Notes: generated by a model not told the origin, from the sequence alone. DNA of 64,000 bases from Lachnospiraceae bacterium (GCA_017614155.1 JAGACK010000017.1:124001-188000), one strand, 5' to 3'. Counted from the first letter of the stretch, positions 1 through 9,833 are shown. Made by a program: numbers and translations.

Positions 1-831
1 ATGATGGGGATTTACGAATGGTCTGCAGGTAACCAGACCGTCTTTGTTTGAAAGGAGACCTGAAATACTGTAGATTTTTGTCAGTTCCATGCACTCTTTT
101 GAAGAAAGCGCCGGAAGTATGCCGGGAAGTCTTTTTGCCGCCATGGTCTTGCCCGCTCCCGGAGGCCCGATTATCAGGATATTGTGCATTCCTGCAGCCG
201 CTATCTCCATGGCTCTTTTCACTTCCTGCTGGCCGTTCACTTCACTGAAATCGGCATTTTCCGTTTTACCATTCTTCAGAAGAAGATCTTCAAGATCATT
301 TTTTACAGGTTCAATCAAAATCTTCCCAGTCAGATACAAAAGCGTTTCTTCTATCGATTCGACACCTATGACATCAATGCCTTCTATGATGCTTCCCTCT
401 TCGACATTGTCAAGCGGCACGATACATTTCTTAAAGCCACGCATTCTTGCTTCTATCACCATCGGAAGTATCCCCGGCACCGGCATGACCTTTCCCTGAA
501 GGTTCAGTTCGCCGAATATCATCATCCCGCCGGTCATTGACGGATCGATCATTTCCATCGCCGTCATCAGTGATACCGCAACAGCAAGGTCAAAGGAAGT
601 TCCGTTCTTTCTGATATCCCCCGGCGAGATGTTCACGGTTATCCTTTTAGGCGGCATATGTATGCCGCTGTTTTTCAGTGCAGTCCTCACTCTTTCTCTT
701 GCCTCATTAACCTCCTTTGCGAGATATCCGACCATATCAAATACCGGCAGACCGTCGGAAATGTCCGCCTCGACACAGACCTGTCTTGCCTCAAGACCGA
801 TCATGGCCAGTGAATTTACACTGCCGTACAT
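1..831 (-). CDS. YifB/ComM-family Mg-chelatase-like AAA ATPase (N-terminal part, cut by window edge)
   Basis: The first 277 codons of a gene whose C-terminus lies off the left edge. Residues 1-190 match the YifB/ChlI N-terminal domain (start MYGSVNSLAMIGLEA, then ITVNISPGDIRKNGTSFDLA). A Walker A motif GPPGAGKT sits near residues 222-229, and the last visible residues (RPFVNPHH) match the conserved motif after Walker A in this family. Family members are hexameric ATPases; ComM of Haemophilus drives branch migration in natural transformation, while the role of clostridial YifB is not established. The start is supported by AGGAGG about 8 nt before ATG. The gap to the PilT-like gene upstream is 62 bp, so co-transcription is possible. 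Confidence 0.92.
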   Translation of the reverse strand, partial: MYGSVNSLAMIGLEARQVCVEADISDGLPVFDMVGYLAKEVNEARERVRTALKNSGIHMPPKRITVNISPGDIRKNGTSFDLAVAVSLMTAMEMIDPSMTGGMMIFGELNLQGKVMPVPGILPMVIEARMRGFKKCIVPLDNVEEGSIIEGIDVIGVESIEETLLYLTGKILIEPVKNDLEDLLLKNGKTENADFSEVNGQQEVKRAMEIAAAGMHNILIIGPPGAGKTMAAKRLPGILPALSSKECMELTKIYSISGLLSNKDGLVTCRPFVNPHH

Positions 832-893
832 AATAAAAACCTCCTTATGAAATTATTTTGGATTAAAAAGAAAACTATGAAAAAAAGAAAACC

Positions 894-1940
894 TCAGACC
901 AGATTTCTCATAACTTCCGTATTCTCTGAGTATCTGACGGCGGTATCGGCATCTATGACTCCGCCTCTGTAAAGACCCAGGATGGATTCATCCATGGTAA
1001 ACATTCCCTTGTCATGCCCTTTGTGCATAAGACCAGCAAGCGCTGACAGTTTCCCTGCCCTGATGGCATTCCTTGTTTCACTGTCCGAGATCAGCACCTC
1101 GTAAGCGGCCCTTCTGCTGCCATCCCTTGTCGGAAGCAGCTGCCTGCATACCACTCCCTCCAGTGCCGACGCAAGCCTGAACAGTGCCGATGCTCTCTCT
1201 GAGCCTTCAAACAGATCCACCATGCCCGCTATTACATCTCTTGCCGAGTTGAAAAAAGAAGCGCAGAATACAAGTTTTCCGTTTTCCACGGCCCTGAACA
1301 CGGCCATCAGCTCTTTCCTGGTATCAAGCCTTGATACGAAAATTACATCGGGATCCTCCCTTAACGCACAGTCAAGCGCCTCCTCATATGAAGAAGCATC
1401 TATGCCTATCTCCCTCTGATTCACTATCGAACGCTTATGCTCATGGATATATTCAATGGGATCCTCTAATGTGATGATGTTTTTTTCCTGCTCTGAATTG
1501 ATATGATCCAAAAGAGCGGCAAGCATCGTAGACTTGCCTGAACCCGAAGGGCCGGAAATAATGAACAGTCCCCTGTCCATTTCGCAAAATCTCAAGACCT
1601 GACCGGGAATGGAAAGGCTGGCCGGATCAGGAAGAACACGATCGACTATCCTTATGGCTATGGTTATGGCGCCTCTCTGTTTATAGGCATTGACACGGAA
1701 CCTCCCATCTCCGGAAGAAACCGAAACATCAATGTAGCCGTCTCTTTCAAATATCCTGCGCTGTTCTTCATCGATCAGATCCAGAAGGACTGCCAGACAG
1801 TCAGACTGCGACATTTTCTGAAGATGAGAATCCGTTAATCTTCCATGGATCCTGTAGCGTGCTGATGTGCCGCAGCAAATATGGACGTCGGATGCTCCTT
1901 TCAGGGCAGCATCGGAAAGAAGGCCCCATATATCGATCAT
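894..1940 (-). CDS. PilT-like type IV pilus/type II secretion ATPase with altered catalytic boxes
   Basis: A 348-residue protein of the PilT/GspE secretion-ATPase family, the usual PilT length. The N-terminal PAS-like domain (about 1-115) is followed by the RecA-like core: Walker A GPSGSGKST near 131-139 and an intact Asp box (EDPIEY). Two other boxes are not canonical. The Walker B region reads REDPDVIFVSRLDT where PilT has DPD-hydrophobic-GE-MRD, so the catalytic Glu is replaced. The His box reads ASFFNSA instead of a LHTNSA-type sequence. It may therefore bind ATP but hydrolyse it poorly, or serve a regulatory role. Its start overlaps the end of the HD-domain gene by 4 bp (ATGA), implying coupled translation. 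No pilin or PilB/PilC gene is in the window. Confidence 0.85.
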   Translation of the reverse strand: MIDIWGLLSDAALKGASDVHICCGTSARYRIHGRLTDSHLQKMSQSDCLAVLLDLIDEEQRRIFERDGYIDVSVSSGDGRFRVNAYKQRGAITIAIRIVDRVLPDPASLSIPGQVLRFCEMDRGLFIISGPSGSGKSTMLAALLDHINSEQEKNIITLEDPIEYIHEHKRSIVNQREIGIDASSYEEALDCALREDPDVIFVSRLDTRKELMAVFRAVENGKLVFCASFFNSARDVIAGMVDLFEGSERASALFRLASALEGVVCRQLLPTRDGSRRAAYEVLISDSETRNAIRAGKLSALAGLMHKGHDKGMFTMDESILGLYRGGVIDADTAVRYSENTEVMRNLV

Positions 1941-3037
1941 ATATTAACGCCCATTTTCCTTAACGAATCATGATCCATGACGCAGCGGTTATCCAGCGTC
2001 TTCATCATATCCTTGATCTTGATATCCCCGTATATGAGCTTCTGACCGAGATCGATGATCCTGTTATCGGAAAAGCACAGTATCATGGGTTCAAGGATAT
2101 TGCCGGGATTTTCCGCAAGCACCAGCCCCTTTTCTCCGTTTGTAAGTTCCACGCAGGTTCCCGGCGCCAGGAAATTGATGCTCTGTATCAGGGAATCTAC
2201 AACACTCTGATCATAGATGGACGGATTATCCATCAGAAACCTGAGTGCCGATATTTCAGAACGCGGCTCACCGGTATCATCCATTGCCGTCATCCTGTCA
2301 TAATCATTTGCAACAAGCAGGATCTTTGCCCCCATAACGATCTTTGGGTTATCGTTCGGTGTACCGGTCCTGGCATTTTCAAGCATCTTGTTGAACTGTG
2401 ACACGATCCTTTTTATAGAAGGGGTTGAAAGAAATGTCGACTCAATATCAGCCTCACCCTTTTTCTGGAAAGACATGATAACACGTTCATCCTCGGCCGA
2501 TCTGTCCTTTTTATCGATTATCTCGGGAGGAACATCAAGTTTCCCGATATCATGAACTATTGCAGCCACAACCGCATCGTTCTGTTCGGAAAGCCTGATA
2601 TTCAGTTTGTGGCTCATCATGGCAGCAAGCATCGCAACATTAAGAGAATGCTTCGCGAGCTTGTCTTCCTTGCTTCTCAGATTCTGAACGAAATTGATCT
2701 TCCGGTCAAGCCTCCCGTAACCTTTTATCACAGAGGCTGTCAAAGTCTGAAGCTGTGACTGTTTGTGATTTTCTTTGATTACCTTTAGCTCATCCTGGAT
2801 GATAAATGAAGAAACCATCTGAAAGCGCTCAAACTCTATGTCGTCTTCCGTCATGGGCGGAACCGGTTCAGCCGGTTCAAGGATATAAAGTCCTATGATC
2901 CCGAAATTCTTCACACTTTCTATGCCCTGACTCGTAAGCTTTGAATCTCTTTCATAGAGAAGCACGCCCTTCTTGTTATAGATCGGCTTTGCAAGCCTCA
3001 TACCCACTTTCAGGTTTTCCTGCCTGATAAAAAGCAT
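1937..3037 (-). CDS. HD-GYP-like signalling protein with a degenerate GYP half
   Basis: A 366-residue soluble protein. The N-terminal region (about 1-120) has no motif I recognise. The centre has an HD domain: HSLNVAMLAAMM near 131 and VHDIGKLDVP near 161. The later ILLVANDYDRMTAMD matches the conserved 'ADVFDALT' stretch of HD-GYP phosphodiesterases. The HHE...DGSGYP loop is missing and replaced by unrelated sequence. Active HD-GYP enzymes hydrolyse cyclic di-GMP; loss of the GYP loop makes that doubtful here, and a sensor or other phosphohydrolase role is equally possible. The start has a strong site (AGGGGAGGAAACAAG before ATG). It lies 38 bp after the EAL protein gene and overlaps the PilT-like gene by 4 bp, so the three are probably one transcript. 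Confidence 0.78.
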   Translation of the reverse strand: MLFIRQENLKVGMRLAKPIYNKKGVLLYERDSKLTSQGIESVKNFGIIGLYILEPAEPVPPMTEDDIEFERFQMVSSFIIQDELKVIKENHKQSQLQTLTASVIKGYGRLDRKINFVQNLRSKEDKLAKHSLNVAMLAAMMSHKLNIRLSEQNDAVVAAIVHDIGKLDVPPEIIDKKDRSAEDERVIMSFQKKGEADIESTFLSTPSIKRIVSQFNKMLENARTGTPNDNPKIVMGAKILLVANDYDRMTAMDDTGEPRSEISALRFLMDNPSIYDQSVVDSLIQSINFLAPGTCVELTNGEKGLVLAENPGNILEPMILCFSDNRIIDLGQKLIYGDIKIKDMMKTLDNRCVMDHDSLRKMGVNI

Positions 3038-3075
3038 CTTGTTTCCTCCCCTAATTGATGCATATAAACTGCAGA

Positions 3076-6000
3076 TCAGATCTGTTTTTTCAGGAGATTC
3101 TCAAATTCCTCCTGAGGAACAGGTTTTGAATAATAATAACCCTGAGCAATATCGCAGTGTACGGATTTGAGGAATTCCACCTGCTCAATATTCTCCACGC
3201 CCTCAGCAATGACCTTCATCCCGAGCTGTTTTGACATGGCAATGGAATTTGCTACGATGACTTTTCCTCTTTTTGTATCTATAACCTCATCAATAAAGAA
3301 CCTGTCAATCTTTATGACATCGACCGGCGCATCCTTGAGCATGTTCAGTGACGAATAACCCGATCCGAAATCATCCATTTCAATGACAAAACCGTTCTCC
3401 TTGAGTTTTCCCATCGTCTCATAGAGATTATCGGTATCCTCAACAAACATCGTTTCCGTGATCTCAAGCTCAAGCATTTTGGGATCTATATCATACTTTT
3501 TCACGAGTCCCACAAGTTCGGAGATCAGATCCGTATTGCTGATATGAAGCCTTGAGATATTTACGGATATCGGTATATTGAAACCCTTTTCCTTGAGTTT
3601 CGAGAGATAGATCGCTGTCGTCTCCCACATGTATTCATCTATCTTTTTGATAAATCCGTTATTCTCAAACAGCGGCAGAAAATCTCCGGGCATGCGCAGT
3701 CCCTTTACCGGATGCTGCCAGCGCACCAGCGCTTCCGCTCCGCAGATGCGGTTTGTCTGAAGATCAACCTTCGGCTGGAGATACATGATGAACTCATGTC
3801 TGTCAAGAGCAACCTGCATCTCGCTCTCCATCTCGGCAAGCCTGATCTGCTGCAGCCTGATGCGGTCATCGTATACGGCAAAATTGGTAAGGGTATTTCC
3901 TTTTATCTCCTTCTTTGCCAGCCTCGCCCTGTCGCACATAAGTCTGACGGGTATATCCCTGTCAACAATCTTGTAGATACCGAACGAAAGAGTGGAGCCG
4001 CTCCTTGTCGCCGCATCAAAATGGAAAGCCATGCCAAGTTTTTCAATATAATCAAGAATATCCTGATCCTTTTCATATTCTATCAGGACGGAGAAATTAT
4101 CTGCCTGATATCTTCCTGCTATACCATCCCACGGCAGAGACTTTGTGATCTGCTTGCCCAGTTCCTTCAGACAGTTATTACCGACTTCAACACCAAATCT
4201 GTCGTTTATGAGCCTGAACCTGTTGATATCTATGGCTACCATGGCAAACTCACTCTTGTTCTTCAGGAATATCCTTTCCATGGTCTTTCTGTAGAAGGCT
4301 TCGGAGTTATACAGTCCGGTAATGGAGTCATAGTCGGCCCTGAACTCCAGCTCCGATTTGATCTCCATCTCGGTATTGACATCCTGTATGCAGCCGGTAA
4401 CCCTGGTCATACGGTTGTTGAGACCCTGCAGTGTCTGGACCGTGATCGTAAAATAAAGCGCAACATCATATTTGTTGACAAGTCTCAGGGTTATCTCATG
4501 AGTATCAGGTTCTCTTTTCACCCTTGAGACAAAATCGTCAAATTTTTCCCTGTCATCCACATACGGGGTCAGGCTTTCAAGCAATGACCACTCGTCTTTC
4601 ATGGCATTTTCGGGTATCCTGAACATCTTATCAAAGGTAGTGCTGATATAGTATTTTGCCTGAGGGACATCATATTCAAATACAAATATCCCTGTCAGTT
4701 CGTTGACATGTTCGCTTCTTTCAAAATTCTGCGCAAGCTCATTCTGGGTCTCGTTCAGATCTTTTACCTGCTCATATTTTTTACCTGTAACAAAATCCTT
4801 GACAATATCCTGACTTAAGTCATTTATATCCCTCGCTGTCAGGAAGACCCTGTCATCTTCAAAGAATGTATTGAAAGAATACCAGTGATACGTCCCGTCC
4901 TGGTACAAAAGACGCACCTTGGTCTCAACCGTATCCCTCCCGATCTTTGCTGCCTCCCTTAAGTAGGCCGGTGAAGAAGCATTCAGGAAATCCTCCCTGT
5001 CATCCTGATAGACCACATAATCATGGAAATACCTGCGAAGGTTCTCATAATTGTCTACCCTTCTTTCCGTCATTGCCAGGACATTGACCTCGCGTATCCT
5101 GGTACATGAGTTTCTCAGGAGATCTATATCCCATACTATGTCCTGAGTCTTCAGCATGGCCTTGTTAAAGTTCTCCATGCTCTCTGACAGCTGGCTCATA
5201 TGCTTGGTAATATCCTCGCGGCTTTCAGCGATTATATACACCCTGATATTGTTCCTCATGACCAGCTTTGTGGTTCTGCAATGAACTATCCTTCTAAGCC
5301 CGGGAGAATAAACATCCGAATCCACCGATGAATTGTCCCTGTCAAATCTTTTCAGGGGACAGTCGACACACTGCTGCTTCGCGCCCTTAATCAGATCATA
5401 GCAGTATCCGATGCACTCACCCGGTATCCTTTCATTCAATGCCTCGTTCTTGTATATCAGATGCAGCCTTTCATCCACTGCATATGCCCAGGTGTGGATA
5501 GGGTTCAGTATCGTCTTTACCAGTTCGATATCATGAAGGGAGATATTTCTGCCTACGAATTCCTCTTCCTTTTTGATGGTATTGGTAAAGAACATGTATG
5601 TGTTCTTCCTGCTGTCCCTTGCTGCAACCAAAGCCTTTGAAGCCTTGTCATATATCTCCGCGATATTGAGGCTTTCATCATGCGGAACAGTACTCATTCC
5701 TATGGCTACAGACTGGGCAAGAGCCTCCTCGCTGTAAACACCCCATGTTATCTTTAATGTGGAGATCATCAGGACTGCCTTGTCACAGAGTATCTTGTCA
5801 TCCTTTATGCCGTTTAAGGATGCCAGATATATACCGTTGCCAACATAAGCGATCAGATCGGAATCCCTGAGAGTCCCTCTGATGATCTCTTCGGATTCCG
5901 AAAGAGCTTTCGCGGCTTTCTCTTTGTTCATCAGCTCCAGAGTACGGTAATAGGACAGTTCGATGAGCATGAGATTTGCCACATCATAAAGCGGCATCTC

Positions 6001-6390
6001 ATCAAGCCTCTGACGAAGCACCGAAAAAAAGGTCATCCTGTCGGTCACTTCACCGAAAGCACTTTCAGCATTATCCTCTATCCTGGTAACAGTGCCTGAA
6101 ACAAAATCATCCCTTCCGGGATTCTGGGGAACAAAAACCTGAAACCATGGATACTCACCGTTTACATCCATCATACGTATGAAACAGCACGCATCATGAT
6201 CAAGACCTTCAAGATTTGAAAAAAACTCAATCGCCCGTTTGCAATCATCGGAATAGACCCGTGCCCCAAGCTCAATATTGCCGACGAAGGGCTTTATGGT
6301 TGAAAATCCAGGCAGGATATCCTTTATATCGGATGTCGCTGTAAACCGGTCTTCCTGCATATAATAGCGAAAATCAAAGCTTGTCATCAT
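3076..6390 (-). CDS. Multidomain GGDEF-EAL protein, probable cyclic-di-GMP phosphodiesterase
   Basis: An 1104-residue soluble protein. Order of parts: an N-terminal unassigned region, a GGDEF-like domain with no intact motif (about 125-270), three PAS-like regions (about 285-680; the first contains a CVDC cysteine pair), a second GGDEF-like domain (about 690-835) where GGDEF has become YQADNF, and an EAL domain (about 850-1100). The EAL domain keeps the expected metal and catalytic motifs: EALVRW, VNIS, ELEITET, DDFGSGYSSL, VIKIDR and AEGVEN. I infer that it degrades cyclic di-GMP and does not make it, and that the GGDEF-like domains may bind GTP or only transmit signals. The start (ATGATG) follows a GGGGG site. 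A promoter lies just upstream. Confidence 0.9.
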   Translation of the reverse strand: MMTSFDFRYYMQEDRFTATSDIKDILPGFSTIKPFVGNIELGARVYSDDCKRAIEFFSNLEGLDHDACCFIRMMDVNGEYPWFQVFVPQNPGRDDFVSGTVTRIEDNAESAFGEVTDRMTFFSVLRQRLDEMPLYDVANLMLIELSYYRTLELMNKEKAAKALSESEEIIRGTLRDSDLIAYVGNGIYLASLNGIKDDKILCDKAVLMISTLKITWGVYSEEALAQSVAIGMSTVPHDESLNIAEIYDKASKALVAARDSRKNTYMFFTNTIKKEEEFVGRNISLHDIELVKTILNPIHTWAYAVDERLHLIYKNEALNERIPGECIGYCYDLIKGAKQQCVDCPLKRFDRDNSSVDSDVYSPGLRRIVHCRTTKLVMRNNIRVYIIAESREDITKHMSQLSESMENFNKAMLKTQDIVWDIDLLRNSCTRIREVNVLAMTERRVDNYENLRRYFHDYVVYQDDREDFLNASSPAYLREAAKIGRDTVETKVRLLYQDGTYHWYSFNTFFEDDRVFLTARDINDLSQDIVKDFVTGKKYEQVKDLNETQNELAQNFERSEHVNELTGIFVFEYDVPQAKYYISTTFDKMFRIPENAMKDEWSLLESLTPYVDDREKFDDFVSRVKREPDTHEITLRLVNKYDVALYFTITVQTLQGLNNRMTRVTGCIQDVNTEMEIKSELEFRADYDSITGLYNSEAFYRKTMERIFLKNKSEFAMVAIDINRFRLINDRFGVEVGNNCLKELGKQITKSLPWDGIAGRYQADNFSVLIEYEKDQDILDYIEKLGMAFHFDAATRSGSTLSFGIYKIVDRDIPVRLMCDRARLAKKEIKGNTLTNFAVYDDRIRLQQIRLAEMESEMQVALDRHEFIMYLQPKVDLQTNRICGAEALVRWQHPVKGLRMPGDFLPLFENNGFIKKIDEYMWETTAIYLSKLKEKGFNIPISVNISRLHISNTDLISELVGLVKKYDIDPKMLELEITETMFVEDTDNLYETMGKLKENGFVIEMDDFGSGYSSLNMLKDAPVDVIKIDRFFIDEVIDTKRGKVIVANSIAMSKQLGMKVIAEGVENIEQVEFLKSVHCDIAQGYYYSKPVPQEEFENLLKKQI

Positions 6391-6420
6391 ATCCCCCGTT
6401 ACAAATAAACATATATCGGT

Positions 6421-6449
6421 ATTTTATCAAAAAATACGCAAAAACACAA
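6421..6449 (-). promoter_or_regulatory. Probable sigma-A promoter of the EAL/HD/PilT-like operon
   Basis: On the minus strand, -35 TTGTGT and -10 TAAAAT are separated by exactly 17 nt in an AT-rich stretch. This gives a leader of about 25 nt before the EAL-protein start at 6390. It lies in the 91-bp gap after hemW, where I see no convincing terminator hairpin. Confidence 0.6.
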
Positions 6450-6481
6450 ACACAAAAAGCCTTTTTACGGGCATTTTTTGC

Positions 6482-7606
6482 TCATACAAACTCCGAAAGG
6501 ACTATGTTGGAAACATCCAAACCTCTTTCAGTAAAAGCAAGCCTGTCTTTTGTCATTTTAAGCAGTCCCTCCCCTTCGTATCTTTCAATAATGCTGCCGA
6601 AGAACACCGAAGGGTCTTTTCCGAACCTTCGCGCAAAATCACTCCTGCTTATCCCTGCAGTCTTTCGGAGTCCGAGGAACATAAACTCTGACATGCTCTC
6701 TCTTTCATCAAGACAGATATCCTCATCAAAAACAGGATCATCCGAACCGATATACCCCTCAACGCTTTTTATGTTTGTAAATCTCCTTTCTCCAAGCCTC
6801 GACGATGCTCCGGCGCCAAAGCCGATATAATCATCCAGGTCCCAGTATGTGATATTGTGCCTGCACTCGAAGCCTCTTTTTGCATAGTTTGATATCTCAT
6901 ACCTTTCATAGCCATGCCCGGAAAGGATCCTGCGTGTCATTTCATAAATGGCATATTCCTCATCTTCATCAGGCAGGTCAAGGTTCTTTTTCTCCGCTTG
7001 CGAAAAAGGAGTGCCATCCTCTATGATCAGGGAGTAAACGGAGATATGCTCGGGCTTCAGAGCGCATACTGTTTCCAGTGTCCTTTCTGCCGAGCTCATG
7101 CTCTCGTGAGGTATCCCAGTCATGAGATCGACATTGATATTTGAAGCACCGTTTTTCCGCAAAAGATCATACAGGTACAGGAAATCCCCATAAGTGTGTA
7201 TCCTTCCGAGTGATGCAAGCTCATCATCATTTACGGACTGAAGTCCTATACTGAAACGGTTTATCCCGCACTCTCTATACGATCCGATCTTTCTTTCATC
7301 CGCAGTACCGGGATTCATCTCGATCGTTATCTCACAGCCGCTTTTAAGCATCGTTATATCTGTCAGTTTTTTCATGATGGATCTGATAAAAGAAGGATCC
7401 AGAAGCGACGGCGTTCCGCCACCCAGATATACAGACCGGATCATCCTGCCGGAAAGCAGGGCTCCGTAATGATCGATCTCCAGCAAAAGACGTTTCAGAT
7501 AGGCTCTTTTTATTCCGTCATCAAAACTGCCTGAAAGGAAATCGCAATAGTTGCACTTCTTTACACAAAAGGGCAGATGTACATATACCGAAATTTCATT
7601 CTTCAT
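6482..7606 (-). CDS. hemW: HemW-like radical SAM protein (heme chaperone family)
   Basis: A 374-residue radical SAM protein. The [4Fe-4S] motif [10 protein letters not shown] has the CxxxCxxC spacing of the family, near residues 14-21, after [23 protein letters not shown] and GLQSVND are further family motifs. HemW proteins were long called oxygen-independent coproporphyrinogen oxidases. Characterised members bind heme and lack that oxidase activity, so the chaperone name is preferred. I chose the ATG at 7606, which overlaps the end of lepA by 11 bp and begins MKNEISVYV; a longer frame back to 7747 would lie inside lepA and add residues unlike the family. It is the last gene of rpsT-lepA-hemW, the common Firmicute order. 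Confidence 0.92.
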   Translation of the reverse strand: MKNEISVYVHLPFCVKKCNYCDFLSGSFDDGIKRAYLKRLLLEIDHYGALLSGRMIRSVYLGGGTPSLLDPSFIRSIMKKLTDITMLKSGCEITIEMNPGTADERKIGSYRECGINRFSIGLQSVNDDELASLGRIHTYGDFLYLYDLLRKNGASNINVDLMTGIPHESMSSAERTLETVCALKPEHISVYSLIIEDGTPFSQAEKKNLDLPDEDEEYAIYEMTRRILSGHGYERYEISNYAKRGFECRHNITYWDLDDYIGFGAGASSRLGERRFTNIKSVEGYIGSDDPVFDEDICLDERESMSEFMFLGLRKTAGISRSDFARRFGKDPSVFFGSIIERYEGEGLLKMTKDRLAFTERGLDVSNIVLSEFV

Positions 7607-9407
7607 CCAGCTTGAGCACTGACAAAAAGGCCTTCTGCGGTATCTGTACATTTCCGATCTCCCGCATCTTCTTTTTGCCTTCCTTCTGTTTTTCAAGTAG
7701 TTTCTTTTTTCTGGACACATCACCGCCGTAGCACTTGGCAAGCACATCTTTCCGTACTGCCTTCACGGTCTCGCGCGCTATTATCCTTCCGCCCACAGCT
7801 GCCTGGATCGGTATTTCAAACAGATGTCTGGGTATCTCCTCCTTCAGCTTCGCGCACATTTTGCTGCCCCTTTCATATGCGCTGTCCTTAAAGACAATGA
7901 ACGAAAGAGCATCAACATATTCCTTATTGATGAGGATATCAAGCTTCACAAGCTCAGAGCGGACATATTCCTTCATCTCATAATCAAAGCTCGCGTATCC
8001 CTTAGATCGGCTCTTCAGGGCATCAAAAAAATCATATATGATCTCATTTAAGGGAAGATCATACTCAAGGAGGACCCTTGTCTCCTCCATATATTCCATA
8101 CCCTTCTGGACGCCTCTTCTCTCCTGGCAGAGGCTGATGATGGATCCCAGATAATCCGTTGAAACCATTATCTGCGCACTGACGACCGGTTCTTCCATGT
8201 ATTCGATCTCGGAACTGTCAGGAAGGTTCGACGGATTTGTAAGTTCTATAACCTCCCCGTCGGTCTTGTGTACTTTGTAAACAACACCCGGAGCAGTCGT
8301 GACCAGTTCCAGATTGTATTCCCTTTCAAGTCTTTCCGTTATGATATCAAGATGCAAAAGCCCCAAAAAACCGCATCTGAATCCGAACCCCAGAGCCACC
8401 GATGTCTCCGGTTCAAAACTTAATGAAGCATCATTCAGCTGAAGCTTTTCCAGCGCGTCGCGAAGATCCGGATACCGTTTAGTGTCTGCCGGATAAACCC
8501 CGCAGTAAACCATGGGATTTACCTTTTTGTATCCGGGGAGAGCCTCTTTGCATGGCCTGTCTGCGTTTGTTATCGTATCTCCGACCCTGGTCTGGCGCAG
8601 ATCCTTTATGGACGCGGTAATGTAGCCGACCATCCCGGCAGACAGCTCATCGCATGCTATAAACCTTCCCGCGCCGAAATAGCCGACCTCAACGACCTCA
8701 TCTGTTTTTCCGCTCGACATGAACCTTATGCTGTCTCCCGGCTTTACCGAGCCGTCAAATACTCTCAGAAAAACTATGACACCCTTATAGGGATCATAGA
8801 CAGAATCAAAGATGAGGCATTTGAGCGGACTATCCTCATTGCCCGACGGCTCGGGAATTCTGTTTACGATTTCCTCGAGCACCTCATCTATCCCTGTACC
8901 GGCTTTCGCAGATATCCTCGGGGCATCCATCGCTTCTATCCCTATGACATCTTCGATCTCGTTTGCCACCCTTTCCGGATCGGCGCTGGGGAGGTCTATC
9001 TTGTTCAGAACCGGAAAAACCTCAAGATCATGCTCAAGCGCCAGATAGACATTTGCCAGCGTCTGAGCCTCAATCCCCTGTGCGCTGTCAACTACCAGGA
9101 TTGCGCCGTCACATGCAGCCAGAGATCTGCTGACCTCATAGTTGAAATCGACATGACCGGGCGTATCTATCAGATTGAAGATATACTCTTCCCCGTTTTT
9201 TGCCTTATATACGGTTCGTACCGCCTGGGATTTTATCGTTATCCCGCGTTCCCTTTCAAGTTCCATATTGTCAAGAACCTGATCCTGCATTTCCCTTTCA
9301 GTCAGCAGTCCGGTCTTTTCCAGTATCCTGTCAGCCAGAGTTGATTTTCCGTGATCGATATGAGCTATGATGCAGAAGTTTCTGATATGGTCCTTTGGAA
9401 TATTCAT
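7596..9407 (-). CDS. lepA: Elongation factor 4 (LepA), ribosome-associated GTPase
   Basis: A 603-residue translational GTPase of standard length. The G domain has AHIDHGKST (about 14-22), DTPGHVDF and NKIDLPSAD. It is followed by domain 2, the EF-G-like domains and the LepA-specific C-terminal domain ([16 protein letters not shown], then the basic [20 protein letters not shown]). LepA acts on elongating or initiating ribosomes at the membrane or cytoplasm and is usually dispensable under normal growth. It lies 80 bp after rpsT across a terminator hairpin, so expression probably depends on read-through or a promoter I cannot identify. The gene ends inside the first codons of hemW. Confidence 0.97.
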   Translation of the reverse strand: MNIPKDHIRNFCIIAHIDHGKSTLADRILEKTGLLTEREMQDQVLDNMELERERGITIKSQAVRTVYKAKNGEEYIFNLIDTPGHVDFNYEVSRSLAACDGAILVVDSAQGIEAQTLANVYLALEHDLEVFPVLNKIDLPSADPERVANEIEDVIGIEAMDAPRISAKAGTGIDEVLEEIVNRIPEPSGNEDSPLKCLIFDSVYDPYKGVIVFLRVFDGSVKPGDSIRFMSSGKTDEVVEVGYFGAGRFIACDELSAGMVGYITASIKDLRQTRVGDTITNADRPCKEALPGYKKVNPMVYCGVYPADTKRYPDLRDALEKLQLNDASLSFEPETSVALGFGFRCGFLGLLHLDIITERLEREYNLELVTTAPGVVYKVHKTDGEVIELTNPSNLPDSSEIEYMEEPVVSAQIMVSTDYLGSIISLCQERRGVQKGMEYMEETRVLLEYDLPLNEIIYDFFDALKSRSKGYASFDYEMKEYVRSELVKLDILINKEYVDALSFIVFKDSAYERGSKMCAKLKEEIPRHLFEIPIQAAVGGRIIARETVKAVRKDVLAKCYGGDVSRKKKLLEKQKEGKKKMREIGNVQIPQKAFLSVLKLDEE

Positions 9408-9430
9408 GAGACACCCATAGAAAAAATCTT

Positions 9431-9462
9431 ACAGAAAATTGCGGGCCGTACTGACGGCCCGC
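9431..9462 (-). terminator. Hairpin after rpsT, probably a leaky terminator
   Basis: Positions 9441-9449 and 9454-9462 form a perfect 9-bp GC-rich stem with a 4-nt loop. On the minus strand it is followed by AATTTTCTGT, a weak U-rich tail. Only about 33 bp separate it from the lepA start, which leaves little room for another promoter, so partial read-through into lepA is likely. Confidence 0.75.
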
Positions 9463-9487
9463 ACATTCAATGAATTGACGATCGAAT

Positions 9488-9751
9488 TTAAGCCATCCTG
9501 TTTACAGCCTTTGTAAGACGTGAAACTTTCCTGGAAGCATTACTCTTGTGATATACTCCCTTGGAACCGGCTTTTTCAATATCGGAAATAGCTGCCTTTA
9601 AAGCATCAGCTGCTGCTGCCTTGTCTGATGACTCTATTGCAGAATAAACCTTCTTGATAGAAGTCTTTACACCGCTCTTTACAGCCTTGTTTGCTTCGGC
9701 TCTCTTCCGGCTTGTAAGTATCCTCTTCTTTGCCGATTTGATATTTGCCAC
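9488..9751 (-). CDS. rpsT: 30S ribosomal protein S20
   Basis: An 87-residue basic protein that starts MANIKSAKKRILTSRKR and ends with SRLTKAVNRMA, typical of S20, which binds 16S rRNA early in small-subunit assembly. I place the start at the GTG at 9751 because GAGGAGG lies about 8 nt upstream and S20 proteins begin with this ANIKSA motif. A longer frame reaching 9850 would add a non-conserved N-terminus that includes the leader hairpin. It has its own promoter and hairpin-bearing leader upstream and a terminator hairpin downstream, with lepA and hemW following. Confidence 0.97.
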   Translation of the reverse strand: MANIKSAKKRILTSRKRAEANKAVKSGVKTSIKKVYSAIESSDKAAAADALKAAISDIEKAGSKGVYHKSNASRKVSRLTKAVNRMA

Positions 9752-9813
9752 GACTACACCTCCTCTTCTGTTATGATCCGGGTCTGTGATCTGCCGATCA
9801 GTATATAGGTACT

Positions 9814-9833
9814 TTCCCGGACCGATCCGGGAA
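9814..9833 (-). promoter_or_regulatory. Stem-loop in the rpsT leader
   Basis: A perfect inverted repeat: arms TTCCCGGA and TCCGGGAA (8 bp) around a 4-nt loop. It lies in the untranslated leader between the promoter (9862-9889) and the GTG start (9751). S20 is autoregulated in some bacteria, so this could be a protein-binding or stability element. That function is inference; I see no T-run making it a terminator. Confidence 0.5.

Noticed and set aside
3712-4527. 271-codon open frame on the plus strand
   Set aside because: It lies antisense to the GGDEF-EAL gene, shows no family motif and has no ribosome site; it reflects the codon bias of the real gene.
6391-6481. Terminator after hemW
   Set aside because: There is an AAAAAGGCTTTTT palindrome, but the GC stem is only two or three pairs, so I do not call it a terminator.
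7607-7747. N-terminal extension of hemW
   Set aside because: It lies entirely inside lepA and is lysine/arginine-rich, unlike HemW; the ATG at 7606 gives the family start.
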